9,415 nucleotides of DNA from contig DAIQAV010000088.1 of NCBI GenBank assembly GCA_036781505.1, positions 1-9,415 of the forward strand, written 5' to 3'. How positions within the stretch are numbered: position 1 is the first letter of the stretch; each line of letters opens with the position of its first letter. Both the position numbers and the translations under genes were made by a program. Positions 1 to 6,704 of the stretch are shown here, in pieces. The notes beneath the pieces are model-generated. The model did not search any database. It saw only the letters and a list, made by a program, of their open reading frames with translations, and was not told where the DNA came from. The DNA comes from FEN-680 sp036781505. GTDB taxonomy: Bacteria > Actinomycetota > Geothermincolia > Fen-727 > Anoxymicrobiaceae.

Positions 1-677
1 TGATCGTTCTGCATGCCGTAGACGAAGCCGCCGCCGAAAGTGTCGAAGCCGCTGGAGCCGGCCAGCCACTTGCCCATCAGCACCTGGAAGAACGCCAGGT
101 GAGGCGCCCCCGGGAAGATGTTGAGCGCCCTCATGTCCCACTTGACCTCTTCGCCCGACCAGAAAGCGGCGACCGCCTCGCGGATCGGCCCGTGCAGGTC
201 ACGGTAGGTGTACACCGCGGGGGTGGGGTCGCCGGTCGAGCCGGCCGAGGCGTGGAAGTGGATGGGGTTCCACTCAAGTGCGACGCGCCTTCCGATCTTG
301 CGGTAGGCGAAGCCTTCCTTGTAGTTGACCCGGTAGAGGTCGGCGAAGTCGCGCGGCCAGTTGAAGATGCTCTGGGCCAGGTACTTGGCCAGGAACATCC
401 CCCCGATCCGCTCGGTGTCGTACATCGCCTCGCGCCCCGGGAACTTCGGCTGGCAGATGAACGCCAGCGGGTCGGGGCGGTAATCGTCCTTGTAGGTGAC
501 CGGTATCCTGGAGAGGTCCGAGGGCTTGCGGATGTCGGACGGCTTGATGCCGTTCTCCTTGAAGAGCTTGCGGTAATAAGGGTGGTAAGGGTAGATGACC
601 TCGTTGATGTAATTGGACAACCGCCGGAATGAGGCTTCCTTCTGCTCAGCTAGATCCTTCAGGTAGAAGTTTCCCAT
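1..677 (-). CDS. Phenylacetate-CoA ligase-like AMP-forming acyl-CoA ligase, N-terminal part (runs off left edge)
   Basis: The minus strand is open from an ATG at 677-675 to the window edge, giving 225 full codons. Residues 27-67 (YINEVIYPYHPYYRKLFKEN, then GIKPSDIRKPSDLSRIPVTYKDD) match the start of PaaK-type ligases, where a spaced YYRK...G(I)...D(L)..(I)P.T.KDD pattern is typical. Residues 144-153 (SAGSTGDPTP) are the glycine/serine/threonine-rich A3 phosphate-binding motif of adenylate-forming (ANL) enzymes. Members activate an aryl or acyl acid with ATP and transfer it to CoA in the cytoplasm; the substrate cannot be read from this fragment. About 60 extra residues lie between the KDD segment and the A3 motif, which is unusual for classical PaaK. 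An AGGGGG ribosome-binding site at 688-683 supports the start, and a promoter lies at 716-744. The catalytic C-terminal part is outside the window. Family placement is fairly sure, the exact reaction is not. Confidence 0.85.
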   Translation of the reverse strand, partial: MGNFYLKDLAEQKEASFRRLSNYINEVIYPYHPYYRKLFKENGIKPSDIRKPSDLSRIPVTYKDDYRPDPLAFICQPKFPGREAMYDTERIGGMFLAKYLAQSIFNWPRDFADLYRVNYKEGFAYRKIGRRVALEWNPIHFHASAGSTGDPTPAVYTYRDLHGPIREAVAAFWSGEEVKWDMRALNIFPGAPHLAFFQVLMGKWLAGSSGFDTFGGGFVYGMQND

Positions 678-715
678 CGCAGCCCCCTAACTCAATGCTT
701 TGACCACCCGGGCGA

Positions 716-744
716 AATATAAAGGATTCCCGCCCCGAGGTCAA
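716..744 (-). promoter_or_regulatory. Sigma-70-type promoter of the acyl-CoA ligase gene
   Basis: On the minus strand TTGACC (744-739) is followed after exactly 17 bp by TATATT (721-716). Both boxes are close to the TTGACA/TATAAT consensus with optimal spacing. Transcription would start near 709, leaving a leader of about 30 nt that contains the AGGGGG site and the ATG at 677. The promoter lies just beyond the stop codon of the zinc-ribbon gene, so the ligase appears to be its own transcription unit. Confidence 0.75.
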
Positions 745-762
745 ACAGCGAAGAGTAGAAAC

Positions 763-1104
763 CTACCATTTGGAGATGAAGTCGGTGAAGTGGGAGAGGA
801 ACGAGTACTCTGCCAGGACGTCCTGCCGCTCGAGGTGTTTCTTCTGGAGGTATCGCATGTCGCGGGCGGGCCCCTTCATTCCTTCCATCTCGATCTCGCT
901 CACGAGCTCCTTGTTCAGTGCATCGAGCTCCATCAGGCGCCGGTGGAACCCCGGGATAAACAGGGCCTTGAGGTCCGCACCTTCATACCTTCCGGTGCAG
1001 CCGCACTGACGGCAGCGGTGCTCGCCGCTCGCGTCCTCGGCTACGCCCTCCAGCACCGCCCCGCAGACGGGGCACTTACTCTCGCGCGCCGGCTCGGGCT
1101 CCAT
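763..1104 (-). CDS. Small zinc-ribbon protein with C-terminal helical region
   Basis: This encodes a 113-residue protein I do not recognise by name. Residues 11-34 contain CPVCG and CRQCG knuckles (Cys11, Cys14, Cys31, Cys34, plus Cys36), a Cys4 zinc-ribbon arrangement that would bind one zinc. The rest (about 53-113) is charged and probably helical, rich in Leu, Glu, Lys and Arg, and could form a coiled coil. There is no signal peptide or membrane segment, so it should be cytoplasmic. An in-frame TGA lies two codons before the ATG, so this is the longest possible start; the preceding GGTGG is only a weak ribosome-binding site. It lies 34 nt after the 78-residue gene on the same strand and is probably co-transcribed with it. 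Nucleic-acid binding or a protein-protein adaptor role are both possible; neither is shown. Confidence 0.75.
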   Translation of the reverse strand: MEPEPARESKCPVCGAVLEGVAEDASGEHRCRQCGCTGRYEGADLKALFIPGFHRRLMELDALNKELVSEIEMEGMKGPARDMRYLQKKHLERQDVLAEYSFLSHFTDFISKW

Positions 1105-1138
1105 CGCTCACACCACCCGGCCCGCACATGAGGCCCGG

Positions 1139-1375
1139 TCAGAAGACATAACCCTGGAGGTCTTCCAGCGATGGATAGCAGCCGGTCGCGTAGTACTTTC
1201 CGTTCCTCTGGATGAACGCGTAAAAGCCGCCACTGGCTTCGACGACAAGAAATGGAGTGCCACCGCTCTTGCCCTTGATCGCTTTGACATACTCGAACCG
1301 CTCGTGGATCTCCTCGGCGCTGAGGCATTCTCCCGCCTCGCATCCAGGAAGACCGTCGCGTTGCCGCCCCACCAT
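1139..1375 (-). CDS. Hypothetical 78-residue protein
   Basis: No family recognised. The ORF has a plausible soluble-protein composition from residue 19 on: an acidic/basic helix (LSAEEIHERFEYVKAIKG), then a probable beta segment with aromatic residues (PFLVVEASGGFYAFI, KYYATGCYPSLEDLQGYVF). The ATG at 1375-1373 is preceded by a purine-rich GGAGGGAG ribosome-binding site about 6 nt away. A longer start at 1407 exists only in a different frame whose downstream translation is Arg/Ser-rich and looks spurious. A possible -10 box TATCAT (1411-1406) would place the transcript start downstream of 1407, which also favours 1375. It precedes the zinc-ribbon gene and may form a two-gene operon with it. 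The first 18 residues look less protein-like than the rest, so the true N-terminus is uncertain. Confidence 0.6.
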   Translation of the reverse strand: MVGRQRDGLPGCEAGECLSAEEIHERFEYVKAIKGKSGGTPFLVVEASGGFYAFIQRNGKYYATGCYPSLEDLQGYVF

Positions 1376-1504
1376 TCGGGCTCCCTCCCCCGTTTCAGTC
1401 CGAACATGATAACACGCTCCCGGCGTAACCTCGCCGCCTATTTCCGCTAATTCGCGATCTTTTTCTCAGCGGCTCCAGGCCGCGCGCGGCGCGCCCGGGC
1501 GAAA

Positions 1505-1532
1505 GACCGCGCGAGCGGTTTTGAGGTACACT
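1505..1532 (+). promoter_or_regulatory. Probable leaderless promoter of murT with overlapping small inverted repeat
   Basis: TACACT at 1527-1532 fits the TANNNT -10 pattern and ends 7 nt before the murT ATG at 1540, so transcription would start at or next to the start codon. No ribosome-binding site is present at normal distance (GAGG at 1523-1526 is 13 nt away), and an in-frame TGA at 1522 excludes an upstream start. No clear -35 box is seen. At 1506-1519 the sequence ACCGC-GCGA-GCGGT forms a 5-bp inverted repeat close to where a -35 element would lie. It could be an operator or a weak terminator-like hairpin. The rest of the divergent intergenic region (1376-1539) is GC-rich and shows nothing else I can name. 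Confidence 0.45.
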
Positions 1533-1539
1533 CTCTGGT

Positions 1540-2931
1540 ATGCGTTTTGCTACGAGGACAGCCCTTCTTCTGGGAAAAACAATCGGGTCGGCCAGCCGCG
1601 CGTTCAAGTTCGGCGGGGGCTCCACGCTTCCCGGACGGGTGGCCAGGCGCCTCGACCCGGCGTTCGTCAGCGACATGGTGAAGGAGCTTCCGCTGGGGTG
1701 CGTGCTGATCACCGGCACCAACGGAAAGACCACGACCTCCGCCCTGCTCGCCTCCATCCTCGACCGGGCGGGCATGACGCCCGTCCACAACCGCACGGGC
1801 GCCAACCTGATGGCCGGCATCGCGTCGGCCCTCATCAGGGATTCCGACACCGGCGGAACACTCGCCGGCCGCCTGGGCCTGTTCGAGGTGGATGAAGCCG
1901 CCCTGCCGGACGCCATCACCGAGACCGCTCCGAAGCTGGTGCTGGTCAACAACCTGTTCCGCGACCAGCTCGACCGCTATGGCGAGCTGGACACGCTCGC
2001 CTCTAAGATGAAGAAAGCGATCGTCACCCTCGACCCCTCCCGCACCGTCGCACTCAACGCGGACGACCCGCTGGTCGCCTCAATCGGCAGGGGCCTGGAG
2101 CAGAAGGTCCTGTACTACGGCATCGACGACCAGAAATACGCCTCGGACACCATGCAGCACGCGGCCGACAGCAAGCACTGCGCGGCCTGCGGCGGCAGGC
2201 TCGATTACGACTATTACCTGTTCGGGCACCTCGGCAGGTACAGCTGCCCGGCCTGCGGCGCGTCGCGCCCCGAGACCGACGTGGCCGCGACCCGCATCGA
2301 GATGCTGGGCATGGAGGGGACTCGCTGCACACTGCGGTTCCCCGGCGGGACATGCGATCTCACCATCCCGCTGCCGGGTCTCTACAACGTCTATAACATC
2401 CTTGCCGCCATGACCGCCTCGCTCGACCTGGGGGTCGAGCCGGACACGGTGCTGGGCGCGGTCGAGGATTTCACCGCCGCGTTCGGTCGCGTGGAGCGCG
2501 TCCAGGCCGGCAACCGCGACATCATGATGATCCTCGCCAAGAACCCCGCCGGGTTCAACGAGGTGATCCGCACCCTCACGTTCGCCCCGGGCAAGAAGAC
2601 GGTGATGCTGGCGCTCAACGACAACATCGCCGACGGTAGAGACGTCTCATGGATATGGGACGTCGACTTCGAGATGTTCAGGGGAAGGCTCGCGGACGTC
2701 GTCTGCTCGGGCGTGCGCGCCTTCGACATGGCGCTGCGGATCAAGTACGCGGGTGTGGGCGAGATGTCGCTGGCCACCGAGCCCGACCTCGCCAAGGCCC
2801 TGGACGCCGGGCTCATCGCGGCGGGCCGGGCCGGGACGCTATACGTCGTACCGACCTACACCGCGATGCTGGACCTGCGCAAGACGATGGTCGAGCGCGG
2901 CCTGGTCACGCCTTACTGGGAGGACAATTGA
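1540..2931 (+). CDS. murT: MurT, Mur-ligase-like subunit of lipid II isoglutaminyl synthase
   Basis: MurT and GatD form the enzyme that amidates the alpha-carboxyl of D-glutamate in lipid II to D-isoglutamine, using ATP and glutamine, at the cytoplasmic face of the membrane. MurT activates the substrate and GatD supplies ammonia. The 463-residue protein has the Mur ligase P-loop GTNGKTT at residues 59-65 and the central-domain FEVDEA stretch at about 108-113. A Cys4 zinc-ribbon insertion (Cys214, Cys217, Cys236, Cys239) sets MurT apart from MurC-F. The C-terminal DUF1727 domain contains NPAGFNEV and the conserved DVSWIWDVDFE (368-378), in the region of MurT that contacts the GatD active site. 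The N-terminus (TALLLGKTIG...GGGSTLPG) is also typical. The gene ends in a GGGAGG site serving gatD 2 nt downstream. Length and motifs are normal, so it should be functional. Confidence 0.95.
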   Translation: MRFATRTALLLGKTIGSASRAFKFGGGSTLPGRVARRLDPAFVSDMVKELPLGCVLITGTNGKTTTSALLASILDRAGMTPVHNRTGANLMAGIASALIRDSDTGGTLAGRLGLFEVDEAALPDAITETAPKLVLVNNLFRDQLDRYGELDTLASKMKKAIVTLDPSRTVALNADDPLVASIGRGLEQKVLYYGIDDQKYASDTMQHAADSKHCAACGGRLDYDYYLFGHLGRYSCPACGASRPETDVAATRIEMLGMEGTRCTLRFPGGTCDLTIPLPGLYNVYNILAAMTASLDLGVEPDTVLGAVEDFTAAFGRVERVQAGNRDIMMILAKNPAGFNEVIRTLTFAPGKKTVMLALNDNIADGRDVSWIWDVDFEMFRGRLADVVCSGVRAFDMALRIKYAGVGEMSLATEPDLAKALDAGLIAAGRAGTLYVVPTYTAMLDLRKTMVERGLVTPYWEDN

Positions 2932-2933
2932 CG

Positions 2934-3665
2934 GTGCGCATCGGGTGGCTATACCCGGACCTCATGAATATATACGGAGACCGCGGAAACATCATGACCC
3001 TGGTCCAGCGGTGCAAGTGGCGCGGCATCCCGGTCCAGGTGGACGAGCTGGACCCGGGCGCTCGCGTGCCTGAGGGCCTCATCGACATCTTCTTCATGGG
3101 CGGCGGCCAGGACCGCGAGCAGGAGATCGTCTACCGCGACCTGCTGGAGGTGAAGGGCCAGGCGCTCAAGCGCGAGATAGACCGCGGCGCCGCGGCGCTG
3201 GTGATCTGCGGCGGCTACCAGCTCTTCGGGAAATACTACCGTCCCTTCGAGGGCGAGGAGCTTGCCGGCATCGAGGTGTTCGACGCCTACACGGTCGCGG
3301 GAAAGAAGCGCTGCATCGGCAACGTCGTGGCGACCTCCGCCCTGGGAGGGCCTTCCGGCACGATCGTGGGCTTCGAGAACCACTCGGGCAAGACCTACCT
3401 TGGCGAGGGCTGCACGCCGCTGGGCATGGTCACGGTCGGCTTCGGCAACAACGCCGAGGACGGGACCGAGGGCGCCATCTATCGCGGGGCGATCGGGACG
3501 TACCTGCACGGCTCGCTGCTCCCCAAGAACCCCGGCGTCGCCGACTTCCTGATCGAGAAGGCGCTCGCCCGCAGGGAGGAAGGCGTCAGGCTGGACCCGC
3601 TGGAAGACTCCCTCGAGTTCAAGGCGCACGACTCGGCGGTCGTCCGGGCGCGCAAGACCCACTGA
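2934..3665 (+). CDS. gatD: GatD, glutamine amidotransferase subunit of lipid II isoglutaminyl synthase
   Basis: This class I glutamine amidotransferase domain protein (CobB/CobQ-like, about 243 residues) hydrolyses glutamine and passes ammonia to MurT. The nucleophile elbow VICGGYQLFG places the catalytic Cys at residue 92. GTYLHGSLLPKNP supplies the catalytic His at 192, and GGGQDREQ (56-63) and VGFENHSGKTY are characteristic GatD segments. The N-terminus RIGWLYPDLMNIYGDRGN is also typical. Two in-frame starts compete: GTG at 2934, 10 nt after GGGAGG, and TTG at 2928, overlapping the murT stop with only 4 nt spacing. I favour GTG, but TTG would add just two residues and make the Cys 94, as in Staphylococcus aureus. 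Tight coupling to murT fits a stoichiometric complex. No defect is visible. Confidence 0.95.
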   Translation: MRIGWLYPDLMNIYGDRGNIMTLVQRCKWRGIPVQVDELDPGARVPEGLIDIFFMGGGQDREQEIVYRDLLEVKGQALKREIDRGAAALVICGGYQLFGKYYRPFEGEELAGIEVFDAYTVAGKKRCIGNVVATSALGGPSGTIVGFENHSGKTYLGEGCTPLGMVTVGFGNNAEDGTEGAIYRGAIGTYLHGSLLPKNPGVADFLIEKALARREEGVRLDPLEDSLEFKAHDSAVVRARKTH

Positions 3666-3700
3666 GCGAACGCGTCAGCGCGGAAAAAGGAAGGTCAGCA

Positions 3701-6326
3701 GTGAACAGGGGCACAGGCCTCATGGTGAAGGCGGGTGTGGCCGCGGCGACCACGCTACTCCTTCTGGCCGCGCTGGTGCCGGGCACCGCGTCCGCGGCCG
3801 GCCGCCTGTCGGCCGCCGACGCCCCGGTCTGGGTGGAGAAGAGCATCCCCGGCGCGAGCGGAGCAATCGTGGCGATCCAGGTGAAGTCGGGAAACCCCGC
3901 GCGGCTCTGCGCGATCGTCGCGGGTTCGAGCTCGCTGTTCTCGAGCCAGGACGGCGGTTCGTCGTGGGCCCCGGCGCTCACAGTTCCGGGCTCCTCGTTC
4001 GTGGCGGTCTGCGAGAGCAAGGTAACGGCCGGGCTGTTCTTCTCGGTCGATGCGGCCTCGCGCGTCTACCGCAGCTCTGACGCCGGCACGGGAGTTCGTC
4101 TCCACCATCCCCGTAGCGGCGAACGATATCGACACCGGCAGCATACCGGAGCAACTGATAGCCGCGACCGGCACGCTGCTGGCCAACGCGCCGATCCACT
4201 ACAGCGTGGACTCCGCGGCTTCGTGGCCGGCCTCGGCGGGACCGTCCTCATACTGGGCCGTCGCGGCGGGCGACCCGGATAACATGAACAGGTTCTACGC
4301 GGCCGAGGAGGCCGCCTCCACGTTGCCGGCCTACCTCACCACGGACGCCGGCGGTACCTGGAACCACTGCGGCGCGCTGCCGGACCCGGTCCACACCACC
4401 GGCGTGGTCGCGCTATCCAACAGCGGCCCGGTGCTTCTGGCGACCGACTCCGCCGGAGCCGGCCCGGTCTATCGCTCCAACAACGGTGGGACCTCGTGGG
4501 AGGCCTCGTCGGCGGGCTTCAGTCCCGGCGACGTGGTCAACGACCTGTCTGTCAGCGACGTGTCCGCAACCGCGGTCTATGCCGCCGCCTCGACGGGGAT
4601 CCGCGCCAGCCACGACAACGGTACCACCTGGTCCGACATGACCGGCAACCTGCCGGCGCTGGCCTGGCGGAGCGTGTGCGCGTCGGGCGGGCCGGGCAAC
4701 GCGGTGTATGCCGGCTCCGCCGACGGCAGGATATTCGTCCAGCGCGCCCCTCTCATCACCAGGCTCAGCCCGTCGGCGGGCGTGGCGGGCGACACCGTCA
4801 CGATCGCGGGAGCCAACCTGGGCGGTGGGAGCGCCTCTTACGTCTCTTTCACGGGCGTCGAGGTCGCCGCCAGCGAGTCGTGGACCGACTCGAGCATCGT
4901 GGTGCAGGTCCCGCGGGAGGCCACCAGCGGCGACGTCTTTGTGGTGACCCCGCAAGGAAGCTCCAACTCTCTGCAGTTCACACTGCAGACGCCGCCGGCG
5001 GCTTCGTACAACTGGTACCTGGCGGAAGGTTGCACGGGCAAGGACGGACAGGGCGGGTTCGAGACCTGGGTGCTGGTGCAGAACCGCGGCGACATCTCCG
5101 CCGACGTCCAGTTCACCTTCATGACCGACAAGGGCTCGAGGGTCGGCCCGCTGCTGAACGTGCCCGCCGGCTCGAGGAAGAGCATGAACGTTGCGGATTA
5201 TGTGCCCGACACCTGGAGCGTCTCGACCAGGCTCACGTCCAGCCAGCCGGTCATAGCGGAGCGCTCCGTCTACTGGGACGCCGCCGGGTGCTTCCGGCAG
5301 GCGGCCACCGACTCCATCGGGGTGACCGCCCCGGCCCTGGAATGGTACCTGGCGGAGGGCTGCACCGGTGACGACGGCGCGGGCAATGTCTTCGAGACCT
5401 GGATCCTGGTGCAGAACCCGGGTGCCGCAGCCACCGAGGTGCGGCTGACCTACATGACGCCGGCCGGGCCGACCCCCGGACCTGTCTTCATGCTTGCCGG
5501 TGGCTCGCGCGAGAGCGTCAACGTCGCCGACGCGGTCCCCAACACCTGGAGCGTCTCCACGCTGGTCGCCTCGGACAAGCCCGTGGTCGCCGAGCGCTCC
5601 ATGTACCTCGACACCGCCTCGCAGTACAGGCAGGCCGCCACCGACTCGATCGGCGTGACCGCCGCGGCCAGCGACTGGTACCTGGCCGAAGGGTGCACCG
5701 GCGCCGGGGGCGACGGCTCGTTCGAGACCTGGGTGCTGGTGCAGAATCCGGGCGCGCAGACCGCCAACGCCCAGCTCACCTACATGACGTCCACCGGGCC
5801 GGTCAAGGGCCCTACGGTGACACTGGAGCCGATGTCGAGAAAGAGCGTGAACGTCGCCGAGACCGTGCCCAACTGCTGGGACGTCTCCACCAGGGTGACG
5901 TCCGATGCTCCGGTCATCGCGGAGCGGTCGATGTACTGGAGCGGGCCGCGCAGGGTCCGCCAGGCAGCCACCGACTCGATCGGCGTCTCTTCCGCGCAGG
6001 TGAACTGGTGCCTGGCCGAGGGAAGCACGGGCAGCAACGAGCAGGGATCGTTCGAGACCTGGGTGCTGGTGCAGAACCCCGGGTCGTTCCCGGCCATGGT
6101 CGAGCTCACCTACATGACCTCTTCCGGCACCGTCCCCGGGCCCAGCGTCATCCTGGCGCCCAACAGCCGCACCAGCGTGAACGTCGCGGAGACCGTGAAG
6201 GACACCTGGGACGTCTCCACCCTGGTGAAATCAAACGAGCCGGTCGTCGTCGAGCGCGCGATGTACTGGAACGCCCCAGGCGTCCCCCGCCAGGCCGCCA
6301 CCGATTCGATCGGCGTGCCGCAATAA
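3701..6326 (+). CDS. Secreted Asp-box beta-propeller / TIG / four-repeat surface protein, frameshifted near 4090
   Basis: A GTG at 3701, 6 nt after AGGAAGG, opens a frame encoding a signal peptide (hydrophobic TTLLLLAALVPG, likely cleavage after TASA). This is followed by Asp-box (BNR-like) propeller repeats: SSQDGGSSW, then RSSDAGT at about 4070-4090. There the frame breaks and the same protein continues one frame over from about 4092 (EFVSTIPVAAND...). Further Asp-boxes are TTDAGGTW, SNNGGTSW and SHDNGTTW. A TIG/IPT immunoglobulin-like domain follows (about 4748-4986: ITRLSPSAGVAGDTVTIAG...). Four tandem repeats of 106-111 residues run from 5013 to the stop. Repaired, it would be about 875 residues. 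No C-terminal anchor, LPXTG motif or membrane helix is seen, so it is presumably secreted or held non-covalently. It begins 35 bp after gatD and could be co-transcribed. Function is unknown; surface adhesion or binding is a guess. The frame break means it is either a pseudogene or carries a sequence error. Confidence 0.85.
4088..4094 (+). other. Frameshift site inside an Asp-box of the secreted protein
   Basis: The upstream frame reads SSDAGT up to the ACG at 4088-4090 and then turns into Arg/His-rich nonsense. The frame one base later (GAG at 4092) reads EFVSTIPVAANDIDTG and continues for 744 codons. Other Asp-boxes in the protein end in x-T/S-W, and here the final residues with the Trp are absent. 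A 5-bp loss would explain both the shift and the missing residues. One extra G in the GGG at 4090-4092 would explain the shift alone. Confidence 0.8.
5013..6323 (+). repeat. Four tandem WYLAEG-type protein repeats
   Basis: Repeats begin at Trp codons 5013, 5343, 5676 and 6006 and are 110, 111, 110 and 106 residues long. Each runs W(Y/C)LAEG(C/S)TG, FETW(V/I)LVQN, (L/F)T(Y/F)MT, SR(K/E/T)S(V/M)NVA, (T/C)W(S/D)VST, P V (I/V)(A/V)ER(S/A)(M/V)Y, then RQAATDSIGV. They are also close at the DNA level, which suggests recent duplication or conversion. They resemble the DUF5719-type repeats of secreted actinobacterial proteins. The fourth is the most divergent, with Cys for Tyr and Ser for Cys in its first motif. 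Confidence 0.9.
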
Positions 6327-6349
6327 GGCCAATCCTCGGCCGCCTGTGC

Positions 6350-6355
6350 TAAAAT
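6350..6355 (+). promoter_or_regulatory. -10 box of the tRNA-Val gene
   Basis: TAAAAT lies 18 nt before the mature tRNA end, in an AT-rich spot within GC-rich DNA. Transcription would start near 6362, giving a short 5' leader of about 12 nt. No convincing -35 hexamer is visible 17 bp upstream. Confidence 0.5.
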
Positions 6356-6373
6356 ATCTCTCACTTCGACAAC

Positions 6374-6448
6374 GGGCGTTTAGCTCAGCGGGAGAGCGCT
6401 GCCTTCACACGGCAGAGGTCATGGGTTCAAATCCCCTAACGCCCACCA
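6374..6448 (+). tRNA. tRNA-Val(CAC)
   Basis: The 75-nt sequence folds into a cloverleaf. The acceptor stem GGGCGTT/AACGCCC (7 bp) is perfect. The D stem is GCTC/GAGC, and the anticodon stem CTGCC/GGCAG closes loop TTCACAC with anticodon CAC at 6406-6408, reading the valine codon GTG. The T loop is TTCAAAT and CCA is encoded at 6446-6448. The T stem ATGGG/CCCCT has a T-C mismatch at its second pair (6422 and 6436). The gene marks the border between the GC-rich half and the lower-GC half of the window. Confidence 0.93.
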
Positions 6449-6496
6449 CTCCAATCAGAATCCACGCTATGCGTTAGGGGATTTGAACCCATGACC
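6417..6496. repeat. 26-bp perfect inverted repeat of the tRNA-Val 3' half
   Basis: Positions 6417-6442 (variable loop, T-arm and most of the 3' acceptor strand) are repeated exactly, in reverse complement, at 6471-6496. The arms are separated by 28 bp. The match stops abruptly on both sides. The copy keeps the T-stem mismatch of the tRNA, so it is a copy of this gene. If the transcript extends past the tRNA, the arms could pair and compete with tRNA folding. It is more likely an inverted att-type remnant of an integrative element. Confidence 0.9.
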
Positions 6497-6505
6497 CAAG
6501 GGGGC

Positions 6506-6615
6506 CGGGGAAAGCATTTCCCCGCATGAACTTCAACATCGGGGGGGTAACAGTCTCGCCGAAGGCGAGCGCCATTGGGGGGACGGAGTCCCCACCATTG
6601 GGGAGCGGAACTCCT
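6506..6615. repeat. Cluster of mini-hairpins with GNA loops
   Basis: Four short inverted repeats follow one another. They are CGGGGAAA-GCA-TTTCCCCG (6506-6524), CTCGCC-GAA-GGCGAG (6555-6569), GGGGAC-GGA-GTCCCC (6579-6593) and a weaker GGAG-CGGAA-CTCC (6602-6614). The first three have three-base loops of the form GNA. The last two lie after copies of a 9-bp direct repeat CCATTGGGG (6572-6580 and 6595-6603). No gene is supported here; minus-strand ORFs through it translate to low-quality sequence. Confidence 0.7.
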
Positions 6616-6663
6616 GAACAGCAAACCAGCAACAAGACTGGACCAACGCAGGGGTGCAGCGAT

Positions 6664-6685
6664 GGTCGTGGGTTCAAAAGCCTAA
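6664..6685 (+). repeat. Degenerate direct copy of the tRNA-Val T-arm (att-like)
   Basis: Positions 6664-6678 match tRNA positions 6417-6431 at 14 of 15 bases (one A to G change at 6668). The following CCTAA also matches after a small indel. The copy lies about 250 bp from the tRNA in the same orientation. Such a partial direct copy of a tRNA 3' end is what a decayed attR site would look like. Confidence 0.55.
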
Positions 6686-6704
6686 TACTCAACTGACGGC
6701 CTTG

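Noticed and set aside
99..632. Plus-strand ORF of 177 codons
   Set aside because: It is antisense to the acyl-CoA ligase coding sequence, which carries clear family motifs on the minus strand.
2649..2933. Upstream extension of the gatD frame into murT
   Set aside because: The extra N-terminus is Arg/Gly-rich and overlaps the conserved murT C-terminus; GatD proteins start at the RIGWLYPD segment.
2949..3662. Long minus-strand ORF (237 codons) opposite gatD
   Set aside because: It is an antisense shadow of the well-supported gatD frame in GC-rich DNA, with no recognisable domain or start signal.
4050..4091. Independent start at ATG 4050 for the long surface-protein frame
   Set aside because: The residues before EFVSTI are out-of-frame nonsense, there is no ribosome-binding site, and the true N-terminus with signal peptide is in the other frame from 3701.
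5013..6323. CRISPR-like or DNA-level repeat array
   Set aside because: The 330-bp periodicity is explained fully by tandem protein repeats in one continuous reading frame.
6328..6345. Rho-independent terminator after the surface-protein gene
   Set aside because: GGCC...GGCC gives only a 4-bp stem with no T-tract.
6417..6496. Integron attC site
   Set aside because: The arms are perfect tRNA copies and lack the attC core consensus (GTTRRRY/RYYYAAC) and extrahelical bases.
6436..6692. Minus-strand ORFs across the tRNA flank
   Set aside because: They translate inverted tRNA sequence and hairpins, have low-quality composition and no ribosome-binding site.
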